Both the position numbers and the translations under genes were made by a program. Below are positions 22,511-33,257 of a DNA stretch of 64,000 bases, piece by piece. Under the pieces are notes generated by a model that made no database searches, was not told where the DNA came from, and saw nothing but the letters and a program-made list of their open reading frames with translations. This stretch comes from Bremia lactucae (lineage: Eukaryota > Oomycota > Peronosporomycetes > Peronosporales > Peronosporaceae). The stretch covers positions 2,008,829 through 2,072,828 of the forward strand of contig NC_090623.1 in the NCBI RefSeq assembly GCF_004359215.1, read 5' to 3'. Each line of letters starts with the position of its first letter. Position 1 is the first letter of the stretch.

Positions 22511-23732
22511 CTCATCATGATAAACATCGACACGCGGGGGTCCGCAGTGTCTGTGAAATAAAGCAATAGGTCGTTATCGATAGAAAATCGATGCAACCTT
22601 GCACGTAAACAAGCCGAAAATTTAAAACCCGAGTCAGAGCTCTTTAGAGCTCTAGCAGATTACTATGGACAAAAATGTCATCAAAACAAGTCTGTGTATG
22701 ACTCGATGAGGGCAAAACAGTTGCGTCATTAGACAGTTAAATATTGCCGGGGCGTTGGAAAGCCCCTGTGGCATAACCAATCACTCCCATAGCATACCGT
22801 TTGGAGTGCTAACCGCTCTAATCGGGATATCGCTAGCTCGCATGAGCAGTTGATAGTAACCATCGACTAAGTCAAGTGCACTGTACATTGTATATTCCAC
22901 CATATTTTTCTGAAGAACATACTTTCTAGGAATGGGGGTTTACGCTGGTATAGTGACAGCATTAAGCTTATTATAAGCATGTACAATGCGCCATTTACCA
23001 TTTGGCTTTTTGAAAAAAACGGTCGGTGTCAGATGGGGAAATTTGCTCTCATACCATTCCAGCCTCATGCTTAGCACGGAAGAAATCGTCAATGACGTCA
23101 CACTGTTCCCTTGGTAAATGCCACTGTCTTGTGACACAGTATTTGGTTTCAGGAACCAAGTCAGTGTCATGACGGACACCTCTATCCGGGGGTAAAACAG
23201 CTCTTTGACACAAAATGTCGGTGTCAGATGGGGAAATTTGCTCTCATACCAATCCAGCGTCGTGCTTAGCACGGAAGAAATCGTCAATGACGTCACACTG
23301 TTCCCTTGGTGAATGCCACTGTCTTGTGACACAGTATTTGGTTCCAGGAACCAAGTCAGTGTCATGACGGACACCTCTATCCGTGGGTAAAACAGATGGT
23401 GGATTGGCACATACCCAAACTTAGGAATGAAATGGATCCGTAGGATCTTTTAGGATCATGACCCACTCCGCGCACTAAGTGCAGCTCTGGTGTCATTCAG
23501 GACAGCTTTGTCCAGAAGTGACGATGAGTTTAACTGAATCGCTGGTCGAATGACCACCTTTTAGGATAAGTCGCCAGCCTTTTAGGCTCGGTCACACTCA
23601 TTGAGAGACATTTCGTCTAGCTCATGTGACGAAGGGATCGCCGCAACGCTAACTTCTCCCGTCCGGTTACACCATTTACAAGCATATGCAATTGATCACT
23701 CGTATCACGTTTTGAGAGAATAATCTTCCCTG
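22430..23732 (-). pseudogene. Gypsy RT fragment of another copy, reversed
   Basis: From 22430 the DNA closely parallels 41.06-43.1 kb: the GGCTTACAGAGCCGTAGG block, the RT N-terminal region with KPNGKWRIVHAYNKLNA (near 22970) and the region before it. The two stretches are separate copies of one family. It abuts the previous body at about 22430, where a deletion or recombination is inferred, and it ends at an assembly gap. Confidence 0.7.
23022..23398 (-). repeat. Tandem duplication, 195-bp unit
   Basis: The sequence beginning GTCGGTGTCAGATGGGG at 23022 begins again at 23217, with only scattered differences. The unit is 195 bases (65 codons), so the minus-strand frame is kept and reads twice through ESKFPHLTPT and EVSVMTLTWFL. 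It lies in the RT N-terminal region of a dead element. Confidence 0.85.
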
Positions 23733-23832
23733 NNNNNNNNNNNNNNNNNNNNNNNNNNNNNNNNNNNNNNNNNNNNNNNNNNNNNNNNNNNNNNNNNNNN
23801 NNNNNNNNNNNNNNNNNNNNNNNNNNNNNNNN
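23733..23832. other. Assembly gap (100 N)
   Basis: Exactly 100 unknown bases between the reversed Gypsy fragment and the MULE remnant. Confidence 0.99.
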
Positions 23833-23835
23833 CGA

Positions 23836-24246
23836 CTAGCTAAACAATATCATCATGCAATCCTCGTGATTTGCACTTACAAAAGAAACAGATATCATCT
23901 TCCATTACTGTATTTTATTGGCATGACCAGCTCCAATTCTCAATTCACAATGGGCCTAGGCTTTCTCCGAGATGAAGAAGAAAAGTACTACACATAGGCC
24001 TAAACCAAACTTACCACCATCCAGCCAGGCACTTCTTTACATAGGATTATCATCACAGACCGCGCATCGGCACTTCTCGCAGCTGTAAAGAAGATGTTTT
24101 TAACATCGGTGAGCCTTCTGTGCAGATGGCACATAAACAAAAACGTTTTGGCCAAGTGCAAAAGATCCTTCCCGCAGGCATATTCTGGAAGGATTTTTTT
24201 AAGCTGTAAGTAAGTTCCTGTGGCTACCAGAAACGATTCTGAAAGT
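23836..24246 (+). pseudogene. Mutator-like (MULE) transposase fragment
   Basis: One plus-strand frame, with two stops, reads ILVICTYKRNRYHLPLLYFI, GMTSSNSQFTMGLGFL, DEEEKYY and later IIITDRASALLAAVKKMF, then LLCRWHINKNVLAKCK. The order CTYKTNR-like, GMTS-like, TDR and CRWHINKN is characteristic of the MULE transposase catalytic domain. The aspartate expected just before CTYK is not present (VICTYK), so the catalytic triad is incomplete. The left side is lost at the assembly gap and no terminal inverted repeats are visible. Confidence 0.75.
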
Positions 24247-24385
24247 ACTAATTTTTAATAACATTTTGCAAGTGATGGTGGTTTGCAGCTGTAAATACAT
24301 CTGATTAAGGTAGTGAATATAATGTTAGGTTCGACATGTACTTTTGAAAAGGTAGTGAATTTAACCAAAAGGTAGCGAATATAAC
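24247..24385. other. Short spacer with repeated GGTAG(T/C)GAAT motif
   Basis: Between the MULE fragment and the LTR, the motif GGTAGTGAAT or GGTAGCGAAT appears three times within about 75 bases (24312-24385). Its meaning is unknown. Confidence 0.35.
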
Positions 24386-24784
24386 AACTCCCTAAATACT
24401 TAATCTAGAAGGTGGATAATATTTTTTTTGAGAATATTACGTTACATAGTGATGTTCGAGAAGCTTATCCATTGGTAGATATGGACCATTATATCAACTT
24501 TCTCCGCGGTCCAGTCAGCGCTGGACGCGCGCAAAGAGAGAGACAGATGAGACTTTACTAGATGTTATGTATTAGTATATAATTAAGTTAGTAATAAATA
24601 GATAGAAACAGAAGAACTTAATTATACTTAATAAAGTTTACCTCAAACCCTCCTTTTAAAAACAGGTGTTTTAAAGAGTCTTCTACTGCGCGTGCTAGTG
24701 TGCGTGAAGTGACGTGTGGCACCACTTGCACTGAAGCAATTAAAAGTAAACCGAAGCAGTATAAATGGGCGGTGCTTCGTTACA
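24386..24784 (+). repeat. LTR, family A, 5' LTR truncated at its start
   Basis: This stretch matches other family A LTRs from the AGGTGGATAATATT block to the end, GCTTCGTTACA at 24784. It includes the AAAGAGAGAGACA block and the TCTTCTACTGCGCG block. The first ~60 bases of the LTR are missing or unrecognisable. It precedes the gag gene of a nearly complete element whose 3' LTR starts at 29341. Confidence 0.8.
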
Positions 24785-24834
24785 CCTGTTAGCACTTTGT
24801 AGTCCGTCCAAGGACCAGAGTTCTATCATACAAC

Positions 24835-25891
24835 ATGGAATTTTACGATGGTAATGGAAATACGAATCACAATATGCGTGATAGTTACACCTTTCCAAGT
24901 AAGATAGAAAGGAGCGCGGTCGAGCGAATGAGTTCGACCGTAGGAAATGATGCCATCTTGGCCATGTTTTCCAGTTTAAACAGAGACGCCCTCCGTTCAG
25001 CCACCACCAAGTTAATACAACATGAAGTTGACGAAGCGAAGGAGAAAGTAGCCTTGCTTAATCAGCAAGGCTCTCAACAGGCAGATATGTTGAGGTTGCA
25101 ACAGGTACAGACCCCTGTACCTGGGATAACGCACACGCGTCGTCCGAAAACCTTAAAGATAGACATCTCTAAGTAGTCGAAGAGGACTCCCTTTGAAGGT
25201 GGTTCGCCGAATTAGACGATGCCATGAAGGCTCGTCGCAATTGCTCAGATAAATTTGGCAGGTCATGCCAAAACTTGGGCACTGGGCCTTAAGTTGCGCG
25301 ACACATATGTATTTGGCTCGCTAGAGGCATTTAAAGCCCGGCTCAACAGACGTTTGAACCGCCTAGGACTGAGTTCAGAGCTCGATCAGAGCTTCTGAAA
25401 CTCAAGCAAGGCAAGTGTGATGTTCACGCTTATGCACAGCATATACGACCCATAGTGAGTTGTATCACGAACAATCCAGTCATGAGCACACGTTGATTAC
25501 GGTGTTCGTCCAAGGTCTTACGAATGGTCCCGTGAAGACTGATCTGCTCCGCTTGAACTTTGATACGCTTGAAGAAGCAATATCCGTTGCGGAACAGGAG
25601 GACTTTAGTTTCAGACAGGCCCAAGCTAGTTCGTCATCCTATCGTCCTCCGAAACGACAAGAGCTTGGTGGTCCATAACGTGTGAGCCACATAAATGTCG
25701 AAAGCGAGAGACTTCGCGTTTCGAGCAATAAGCGATTGCAGAAATGCAATCGCTGTCAAAAGTTAGGACACTACGCTCATGAGTGCAGTGCCCCACGCTT
25801 AGTACCGAGAGGTACTGAACGTAATAATGGACCGAATGCCAAAAAGAGCAACGGTCGCGGGTCCGATGTTGCTGCGAATTCGCAAATATGA
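24835..25891 (+). pseudogene. Gypsy family A gag
   Basis: Starting 50 bases after the LTR, the gag reads MEFYDGNGNTNHN, then MSSTVGNDAILAMFSSLNRD, LLNQQGSQQADMLRLQQVQT (stop at 25176). After frame changes it continues with KTWALGLKLRDTYVFGSLEA, HTLITVFVQGLTNGPVKTDL and the CCHC knuckle KCNRCQKLGHYAHECSAPR (C-X2-C-X4-H-X4-C intact). It is the least rearranged copy of this gag here and shows that the 2.9-3.9 kb copy is inverted. At least three frame breaks are present. Confidence 0.85.
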
Positions 25892-26340
25892 GATGGACCG
25901 CCAAAAGTCAATCGGGGTTAGTAGAGGCGCAACGTCCTACTGATCCAGCAACCTCAAGAGAATTTGCAAATCTCTTGACTAAAGTTGCTCCAGTCAAACA
26001 ATCATTATGTGTCTCTGCACCTGGCGATGAGGTATCCCTCATCACATTGAAGCTAAAAGTGACAAATGGTTTGTCACGTAGAGCCCAAGTGGACTGTGGG
26101 GCGTCGATTAACTCTATATGTCACCTGTCGCTAGAGGGTCGTAGGCTCAAATATGTTGAGCGCGACATCCCTCCAACGAGAATGACGGTGCGTCTAGCGA
26201 CAGGTGCATCGATAACAGTAATGAAACGCGTAGTGAAATTTCACTACACGTTAAAAGATTTACAGGATGATAATGGTTTCATCGTACTGAATTTGGATGA
26301 CAAATTTGATGTCATCCTAGGTTTACCTTGGCTCAGATAA
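25888..26340 (+). pseudogene. Gypsy family A aspartic protease
   Basis: A 150-residue open frame carries the retroviral-type protease: VDCGASINSI (catalytic Asp in a DCGA version of the DSGA motif, near base 26091), VRLATGASITV, and FDVILGLPWLR at the end. It overlaps the end of the gag zinc-knuckle frame by four bases. It is closed by a stop at 26338. Confidence 0.85.
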
Positions 26341-28225
26341 TATAAGCCAAGAATCAGCTGGCAGCATCGATCCGTAAAGGTGCTTGTCAATTGTTCATCA
26401 GATGGCCATCTGATGAACGTCTACAAACATGTGGTACTACGAGTGAGTGCGATGGCCTCACTTGTGCTAAGGTGGTTAGTACGAGTGCACAAGAACACAG
26501 TGTGATTACCAATCACATTGTGGAGTCAGCTGCCCGCGGCTGTATTAATGCACAGACAGCGCCGAACGTCCACCACTCGAAGAGGTCGAGTGGATTGAGA
26601 CATGAATGCACGCTTGGCGGGCGACATTCAAGGAGTAAACCGGTTGCCCCAAAGGGACAACACGATGATCCTAGGTCGAGTTGAGAGTCGACCGTAGTGG
26701 ACCCGACTGTGATAGCGCAATCACACTCGGAAGACGTTGAGGGAAGAGGTCCCCACGAACTTGAGGAGAAATCTCCTCAAATAGTTGAAGTTACTAGACT
26801 TCTAGATCCCGAGAGATTAATCCCTCGGCAGCCTGTGGAATAGGGGTCTCAGAAAAAACCCGAGACCTTTAATGTCTTGGTTAATAATAGTTCAAGAGTA
26901 GGCACTTATACTCTTGATCTGTATGCGTTTCTAAAGTTAACTTAGAAAATAACTTAATTACCAACCCTAGAACCTAAACGGTTCTTGAGAGATCCGCATA
27001 GTGACAGAATCAAGCAGTTCTGCGTCGTTCGTCACAAAGGACGAATACGTAACCGATATTCGGTCAGCGGTAATTTTTGCAGAGAATGAACGGGTTTTCA
27101 GCAGCTCATCGATGAACGAAAGTGTTCTTGATGTGAAGACTCAGATTGAGAGTCACTTGAGACAAATCCTTTATACAATGATTTGATTTAATTCAGGGAT
27201 AAATTTCCTGAAGTAGTTCCATGCGAGTTGCCATAGGATAAGGCAATCGACATGAGATCGAGCACAAACCGGACTCTAAGTATTGTCATGAAGCAGTGGC
27301 CATGCCTCGTGAACAAGTACTTGCGATCGATAAATAATATATCGATCGATAAAAAGCGGACCCGGTAAGGGTGTCAACATCTCCACATAGCTCTCTGATC
27401 TTCTGTGTGCGAAAGCCCACAGGAGGGTGACGGATAGCGAGCGCATTTAGTAAGCCGAATGCTGCAGTGGTACCGACTCAAACGTTGATACCTAAAAAAG
27501 ACGTAATCATAGAAGGTATGTCTAAGAGTACGATCTTTTCGTCTATGGATCTGATGGATGGATTATCAGATCATTACGCGTGAACGGGAGATCTCGCACA
27601 CAGCAGAGAGCACTCCGAGTGGGATGCTCTAAAATGGTTAGTAATGCCAAAGAGGCTTAGTAACGCCCCTGCAAAATTCAACAGATGCGTAACAAATCTG
27701 CTGAGACCGAGTTTTTTCGACGATGTATTCGTCCATAGCCGGGTCATGGGCGGAAAGACGGATGTGGAAAATAATTAAACTCACGTTCGACAGGCTCTTA
27801 CATTTATGCGAAAGCATAAGTTGTACGCAAATATCAAGAAGTGTATATTCGCTGCAAGCGAAATACTACTTCTTGGGTGCATCGTCGGTAAACGTGGCGT
27901 GCGCCCTGATCCCGAAAAAATCAAGGCAATTACCGACTGGCCAGTTCCAGTTGACGTCAAGGAACTGAGAAAGTTCCTTGGACTGGCGGAGTACTTGCAT
28001 ACGTACCCACGCAATTATATGCCGAGATGATACTTCATCTCTCTCGTCTCTTGATAAAAGACTAGAAATGGTTGTCGCTGATTGTCAGCATTCGTTTGAA
28101 GGTATCAAGTAAAGCTTGATGCGATCGCCCATCTTGGCGATTGCAGATCAAGACAGACCATTCCATGTGGTCTGTTACGCCAGTAATTTAGCAATCGGCT
28201 GTGCGTTAATGCAATACGATACCAT
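26341..28225 (+). pseudogene. Gypsy family A linker, RT and start of RNase H
   Basis: A poorly conserved linker (26341-27340) leads into RT blocks in several frames: PHSSLIFCVRKPTGG-like near 27390, GLSNAPAKFNRCVTNLL near 27650, an intact FFDDVFVHSR active-site block near 27715, and CIVGKRGVRPDPEKIKAITD (27880-27945), then RNase H start (DRPFHVVCYASNLAIGCALM, 28150-28215). At about 28225 RNase H stops and joins the antisense-ORF region, so the rest of RNase H, the integrase and the chromodomain are deleted. Confidence 0.8.
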
Positions 28226-28231
28226 CGGAAA

Positions 28232-29230
28232 ACACGCGTCTCTGGCGCCTGTAAATCGATTGCAAAACGTCTTACGCTTCGCGCATCTCGATATGAGCCC
28301 TTCCGTCCTTTCACTCGTTTCGTGTTGTCGACACAACACGGACAGGGATCACCCCCGTGAGGCATGGAAGTCTTGCCTCACGAGACAACCAATGCAGTTT
28401 AGATCTTGCACCGGTTAGAGGTAGTTTCTAACTTAACGTGATCGCGTTAAGTCTTTGAAGCTAGGCTTTGCGTCTTATGACTTTGACATGGCGAATAAAT
28501 GCGTTCCAGCCTTGCATCAACGAGCTTTTATAGCGCTTGTTGTTGCTACTATTCCTTCAAATTTTGAGAAAAACATCGAGATAAAATCTTATTCAGCGCG
28601 AAAGTTCTTCGCGCGGGGATCATGGCCATGTAGCTTTGCCGCAATAAAAAACGGATATTTACTGTGAAGAGTAGTCTTTCCAGACAATCTACTGACTAGC
28701 CGTTCGAAGACAAGCTACAGCTTCTTCTCAGGGACAAGATGATACATTTTATTGTCTGCCCCCCTCTGAGTGCTACCCACTGATGCAGAGGTTCCACAAG
28801 AACTTTTATTACGATGGCTTCCGCCATCGACCCGCTCTAATTCCTGTGCGTGGTGACGGCACGGGAGACGGTGCTTGTCATCCTCATCGTCGAAAATAAA
28901 CATATTATAGCGAATGCTATTAGCACGTCTACCCGATTTAGCGTCCTCAATCGAAGGCACATAGTCAGTCGCCTGACGGCGTTCAGGCGACTGTTCCACT
29001 CTCCCGAGTCAGCCATATCGTCCGACTCGCATTCATAGTCGACCTCCACAGAGGAATCGCATTCAAGCGGTGACTCACTACGTGCACTCGCAACATTAGT
29101 GTTGCGGGAGAATATGATAGTACGGCAGACGCCCTGCCTGCCGGACAATAATGCGCCGCCCGCAACACCATGACCTCAGCCGAAGGTTTTGCACCGTTCG
29201 CTGACCGCATGGGCCCGTTAACCATGCGAT
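28232..29230 (-). pseudogene. Antisense ORF of Gypsy family A (copy 2)
   Basis: The minus strand from an ATG at 29225 carries an acidic Ser-rich segment (DYECESDDMADS, then DDEDD), HRNKSSCGTSASVGSTQRGA, a stop shortly after VPEKKL, and in the same frame beyond the stop LSGKTTLHSKYPFFIAAKLH. In another frame it ends with GDPCPCCVDNTKRVKG. It aligns with copy 1 over its whole length. Frames are broken at different places in the two copies, which argues the ancestor was open. It lies directly before the 3' LTR. Confidence 0.55.
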
Positions 29231-29340
29231 AGAATTGAAAATGATGATTCTGACAATCAACATCGTTTTCACTAAAGTGGTCTTATAGTGACCACTCTAT
29301 TCAATGACAGTCAGAGTGATTGTCGCTTGAAAGGGGGTGA

Positions 29341-30312
29341 TGTAACGGGATGTATCGTTACATTAAATTAACACTTAAGGCTGTTAATTTATATATTATC
29401 TAAAAGGTAGATAATGTTTTGGGAATATTACTTTACACAGTAACATTCGAAAGTTTATTTATTAGTAAATATAGGCCTTTATATCAGCTTGCTCCGCGGT
29501 TCAGTCAGTGTTGGACGCGCGCAAAGAGAGAGACATATAATACTTTATCACATGTTTTGTATTAGTAAATAGTTATGTTTGTAGAAAATTGATAGAAACA
29601 GAAGAACCTAGTTGCAGGCGGGCAGGTCTTAATGCGGCCACGCTTTACTTAGACGCACACCCTAGCACAGCGGGGAAGCGGTAAGACCGTCTTCTCTTGC
29701 GTGCAGTGAGGTAGTTGTGGTGATCGCCTTAGCGACCTCACCTAACACACTAAGTACTCTAGTAAAGTGTCGTCACGGGAGCGGTTATCCGGCTCCTCGT
29801 GCGCACTTACAAAGTTGAAAGTATTCTTCAGACTGATTCATATTTTATTTTATTAAATATAAATACCTTTTTACCAATCAAAATTGTCATCTCTGTAGAT
29901 AACACTAGTATGTATGGCGAGCGTATCTTTGTAGATACCTCGCGTAACGGATGACGCTAGGCGTCATCCCTCCTAATGTGAATGCACATATGTGCATCAC
30001 AACTCAAGGGTTGGTAACAAACGTGAACCATTCCCGAGCGGTGTGTCTAATTACTTTATTGAAGTTATTGACGTCTTCTTAAGCACACCAAGCGTACTTA
30101 AAGAGGACTGTGTAACATTAGAGCAACTTTATACCCTTACATTAATTATATCAAATACAGTTTACTTTTAACCCTCTGTAAAGCAAGTGTTTTAAGAGAA
30201 CCTTCCTCTTCACGTAGTAGTGTACGTGAAGTGACGTGTGGAACCACTTGCACTGAAGCAGTGCGAAGTGGACTTGTACTGGAGCAGTACAAGTCGGCAG
30301 TGTCCCGTTACA
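29341..30312 (+). repeat. LTR, family A, 3' LTR split by a nested LTR
   Basis: The LTR begins TGTAACGGG at 29341, directly after a purine-rich tract (GAAAGGGGGTGA), and ends CCCGTTACA at 30312. Bases 29613-30141 are a separate inserted LTR. Removing these leaves about 440 bases, the normal length of this family. Confidence 0.9.
29613..30141 (+). repeat. Solo LTR, family B, nested
   Basis: This 529-bp unit interrupts the family A LTR. It starts TGCAGGCGGG and ends CCCTTACA. The five bases on the right are TTAAT, the uninterrupted family A sequence at this site reads TTAAT, and the left copy is CTAGT (two transitions), consistent with a decayed 5-bp target duplication. The same repeat lies reversed at 2369-2870. 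No internal region of family B was seen. Confidence 0.75.
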
Positions 30313-30495
30313 CTACTATTTATAGATAACAAGTGCCGCGCTGTCGCATGCAGTCTCGTTTATTTAGTTATTTTAGATTGCAAATTACTTTTCCGTGAGT
30401 CTCGGTGAAATAGCAGAGCAAGAACAGTAGAATCGCATGCGTTGAAGTGGAAAGTGCATATATGAAACAAGAGTTGGCAGGTAAAGTGAGCGTAA

Positions 30496-30923
30496 TATAA
30501 CGGGGAACACTGACTTGTATGCTTCAGTACAAGTCCACTTCAAACTGCCTCAGTGCCTCACGTCATTTCATATACACTTGTAAGTGCAGAGGACATTCTC
30601 TTTAAAACACTTGCTTTAAAGAGGGTTATAAGACAACTTTATTCAATATAATTAAGTTCTTCTGTTTATATCTATTTAATGCTAACTTAATTAAAAACTA
30701 ATACAAACGTGTAATAAAGCCTTATATGTCTCTCTCTTTGCGCGCGTCCAGCGCTGACTGGACCGCGAACTAAGTAGATATAAAGGCCTATATTTACCAA
30801 TGGATTAGCTTTAAGAATATTGCCATGAAAAGTTAAATTCTTCAAATATTATCTACCTTTTAGATAATATATTAATTAACAACCTTTAAGTGTTAATTTC
30901 ATTTTACGATACACCCCGTTACA
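30496..30923 (-). repeat. Solo LTR, family A, with target duplication
   Basis: A complete 428-bp reversed LTR runs from TATAACGGGG (one change from TGTAACGGGG) to CCCCGTTACA. It is flanked on both sides by CGTAA (30491-30495 and 30924-30928), a 5-bp target-site duplication. There is no coding sequence beside it, so it arose by LTR-LTR recombination. Confidence 0.9.
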
Positions 30924-31394
30924 CGTAAGGAAAATTGAAATTGCGATTAGGACGGATTGGTCGTATACGACTATACTGTTTTGCGTATCGTTCCTAATTT
31001 GTTTTGATGAACATGCCAAGTGTGGCAATGTCGGCTAGTCACAATTTTGCGGTCCATAACATAACATTCAAATGCACCAACTTGATCCGGAAATGTCACT
31101 ATGATAACTTCATTAGTGACTATTTAATTAATTTCACACAAATTAATTGTTAAGGATGGAAATATGGCAATTCAGCGCCTAAATTAGGTGCTCGATTGGT
31201 TCTAACACAATCATTGGCATGGAGACAAACTTTATTATAGCTTTACTAAGTTAATAATTGTCAGAATTTTTGATGTAACGCACGTAGCGGACACGTTTTG
31301 GGTGCTAATAGAGGCAAAAACGCAAAAATGAATCGGAAACTTTTCTCGTTTCACAGCAAAAATGTATTGCTGTATAATTTCGTTGACCATGTAC
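30924..31394. other. Intergenic, 3' flank of the ABCG gene
   Basis: AT-rich sequence downstream of the minus-strand ABCG gene. It is presumably its 3' untranslated region near the right end. No frame, repeat or RNA was recognised. Confidence 0.5.
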
Positions 31395-33257
31395 TTAGCG
31401 CTCCTTACGCAGGCTTAGCCACAAGCCAATAAATCCGACCGTGCGAAAACCAACATTTATAACCAAAAGGATCAGACCGCTGCCAAAAGGTGTACGAGAC
31501 GCCAAGCTAAAACTTCTAAGCACATCAGTTCCTGAGCGTGCAGTACAGTTTTCTATAACTTCATTGCATGCAATTGTAGGGACCCGCTCCCAAAAGATTT
31601 TCATAACAGCTTCAAAACCATACTTGATTGGGGACAAATATTGGATCCAAACAAAGTAATCAGGGCAATCGTCCGAATTGATCAATAATCCTCCAAACAA
31701 TAGAAAAGGAAGGATTATGACGAGCCCAATTACAGGAGCAATATCGATCCGACGAACGAGGCACGAAACCATATAGCCTAGACCCACTGCGCAACTGTTG
31801 ACGAGAATAATGATAATTTGCTGATAAATGTAGACGTGAAATCCGTGACCAATACCAATCAATAAGTACGCTGGTACGAAGAATAAAACTGGCAACAATA
31901 GTTGCATGGGAAGTTCACTAACATTCTTTGCAATGTACCAGGAAAAAAGGTGATATAATCCACCCCTGTATTCGCGAATGATAATCGGAAGTTCCAGTGG
32001 CACGGAAATAAAGACGGGATTGGCAGCACTAAAAGTTTGATTGACAATGAGAAAGAAAAATGCGCCAGTAAAATTTTGAACTCCCTTTTGATTGACATCA
32101 AGCTGAAGATAAATGAGCCCAACAATGAGGGAGATAAAAACCGTTTGAAAAAGCGAGACTTGAAGGCCAAATCGATCACGTGCGAATCGAATCACGTTGC
32201 GATGGACGAGTACACTAAATTGTCCAAGAACATTCAGTCTCGTATCCTGATATTCTGTCACCGCAGTCTCCTCGTCGAGTGATGGACTCGAAAGCATTGG
32301 TTGACGTATATTCCATTCTGTCTTGAATTTCTCAATCCGCGCAACGCCTTCGTTGTCGGTAGCTTTATCCATCACCACGAGTTGTTTCATAAAGTAGTCT
32401 GTCGGATTCATCATCGATGGACACGCATATCCTAGTGATGCAAAGTACTCGACTGAATCGACCGTTTTTCCTTGATACACGGGCGATCCATCGGACAATA
32501 GATACAGCTGATCAAAGAGTGCAAATAGTTCCGACGAAGGTTGATGAATTGTTGCAATGACTGTCCGACCGTCGCGAGCAATTTGTTGCAATTGCGCTGT
32601 CACGGTCTCGGCCATGTAACTATCTAATCCCGACGTTGGCTCGTCTACAAACAAAATTGATGGATTGGTTAAAATTTCCGTAGCAAATGACAGACGTTTT
32701 CTCTCGCCCCCAGAGATCCCACGCTGGGATGAACCACCAATGAGAGTGTCCCGACATTTCATTAAACCCAGCTGTTCCATCACTTCGTCCACACGTTTCA
32801 TATACTGCTGTTTTGTATGCAATTTCCCCATGCGCAGCTTGGCTTGAAAAACAAGATGCTCTTTTACGGTGATCGTCTGGTAAAATAAGTCGTCCTGCAA
32901 AACATATGACGCGAGTCTCTTGGTGGCGTCGCTCCATGGCAGGCCGTTAACTGTGATCTCGCCCTCTACGGCTTTATTGCGCCCTGATATGCAATCTAAT
33001 AAAGAGCTCTTGCCAGCTCCAGAAGGGCCCATAATAACCAGTAACTCGCCAGGGTTGGCCGTGCCACTCACATTAGCTAAAATCTCCTTTTCTTCCGTTT
33101 TGTTCGTGCGAGGGTTGGTTATTTTCGCCTTTAGGCTGAGATTGCGCCACTGCAGCGAAAATCTTGGCGACGTGAACGAGTTTAATGGCGTAGCCTTCCT
33201 GCACTTGGGAGTCTCAATTTGCACAAAGTGGTCTTGACGCGCGTCGTCGAGGACCAT
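31395..33257 (-). CDS. ABCG (White-type) half-transporter
   Basis: The gene encodes an ATP-driven membrane exporter half that must pair to work. Counting from the ATG at 33257 the protein has 620 residues, the usual family length: a QIETP lead-in, then the ATP-binding domain with Walker A GPSGAGKS (77-84), Q-loop LQDD, signature ISGGE (181-185), Walker B ILFVDEP (201-207) and switch His (238), followed by about six membrane segments typical of ABCG. All catalytic residues are intact. The frame is open a further 120 codons to an ATG at 33617; that extension is not typical, so I prefer 33257, but the longer start is possible. There are no introns. Substrate unknown; lipids, sterols or toxicants are common for the family. 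The second half of the 53.4-59.3 kb fusion resembles it closely. Confidence 0.93.
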   Translation of the reverse strand: MVLDDARQDHFVQIETPKCRKATPLNSFTSPRFSLQWRNLSLKAKITNPRTNKTEEKEILANVSGTANPGELLVIMGPSGAGKSSLLDCISGRNKAVEGEITVNGLPWSDATKRLASYVLQDDLFYQTITVKEHLVFQAKLRMGKLHTKQQYMKRVDEVMEQLGLMKCRDTLIGGSSQRGISGGERKRLSFATEILTNPSILFVDEPTSGLDSYMAETVTAQLQQIARDGRTVIATIHQPSSELFALFDQLYLLSDGSPVYQGKTVDSVEYFASLGYACPSMMNPTDYFMKQLVVMDKATDNEGVARIEKFKTEWNIRQPMLSSPSLDEETAVTEYQDTRLNVLGQFSVLVHRNVIRFARDRFGLQVSLFQTVFISLIVGLIYLQLDVNQKGVQNFTGAFFFLIVNQTFSAANPVFISVPLELPIIIREYRGGLYHLFSWYIAKNVSELPMQLLLPVLFFVPAYLLIGIGHGFHVYIYQQIIIILVNSCAVGLGYMVSCLVRRIDIAPVIGLVIILPFLLFGGLLINSDDCPDYFVWIQYLSPIKYGFEAVMKIFWERVPTIACNEVIENCTARSGTDVLRSFSLASRTPFGSGLILLVINVGFRTVGFIGLWLSLRKER

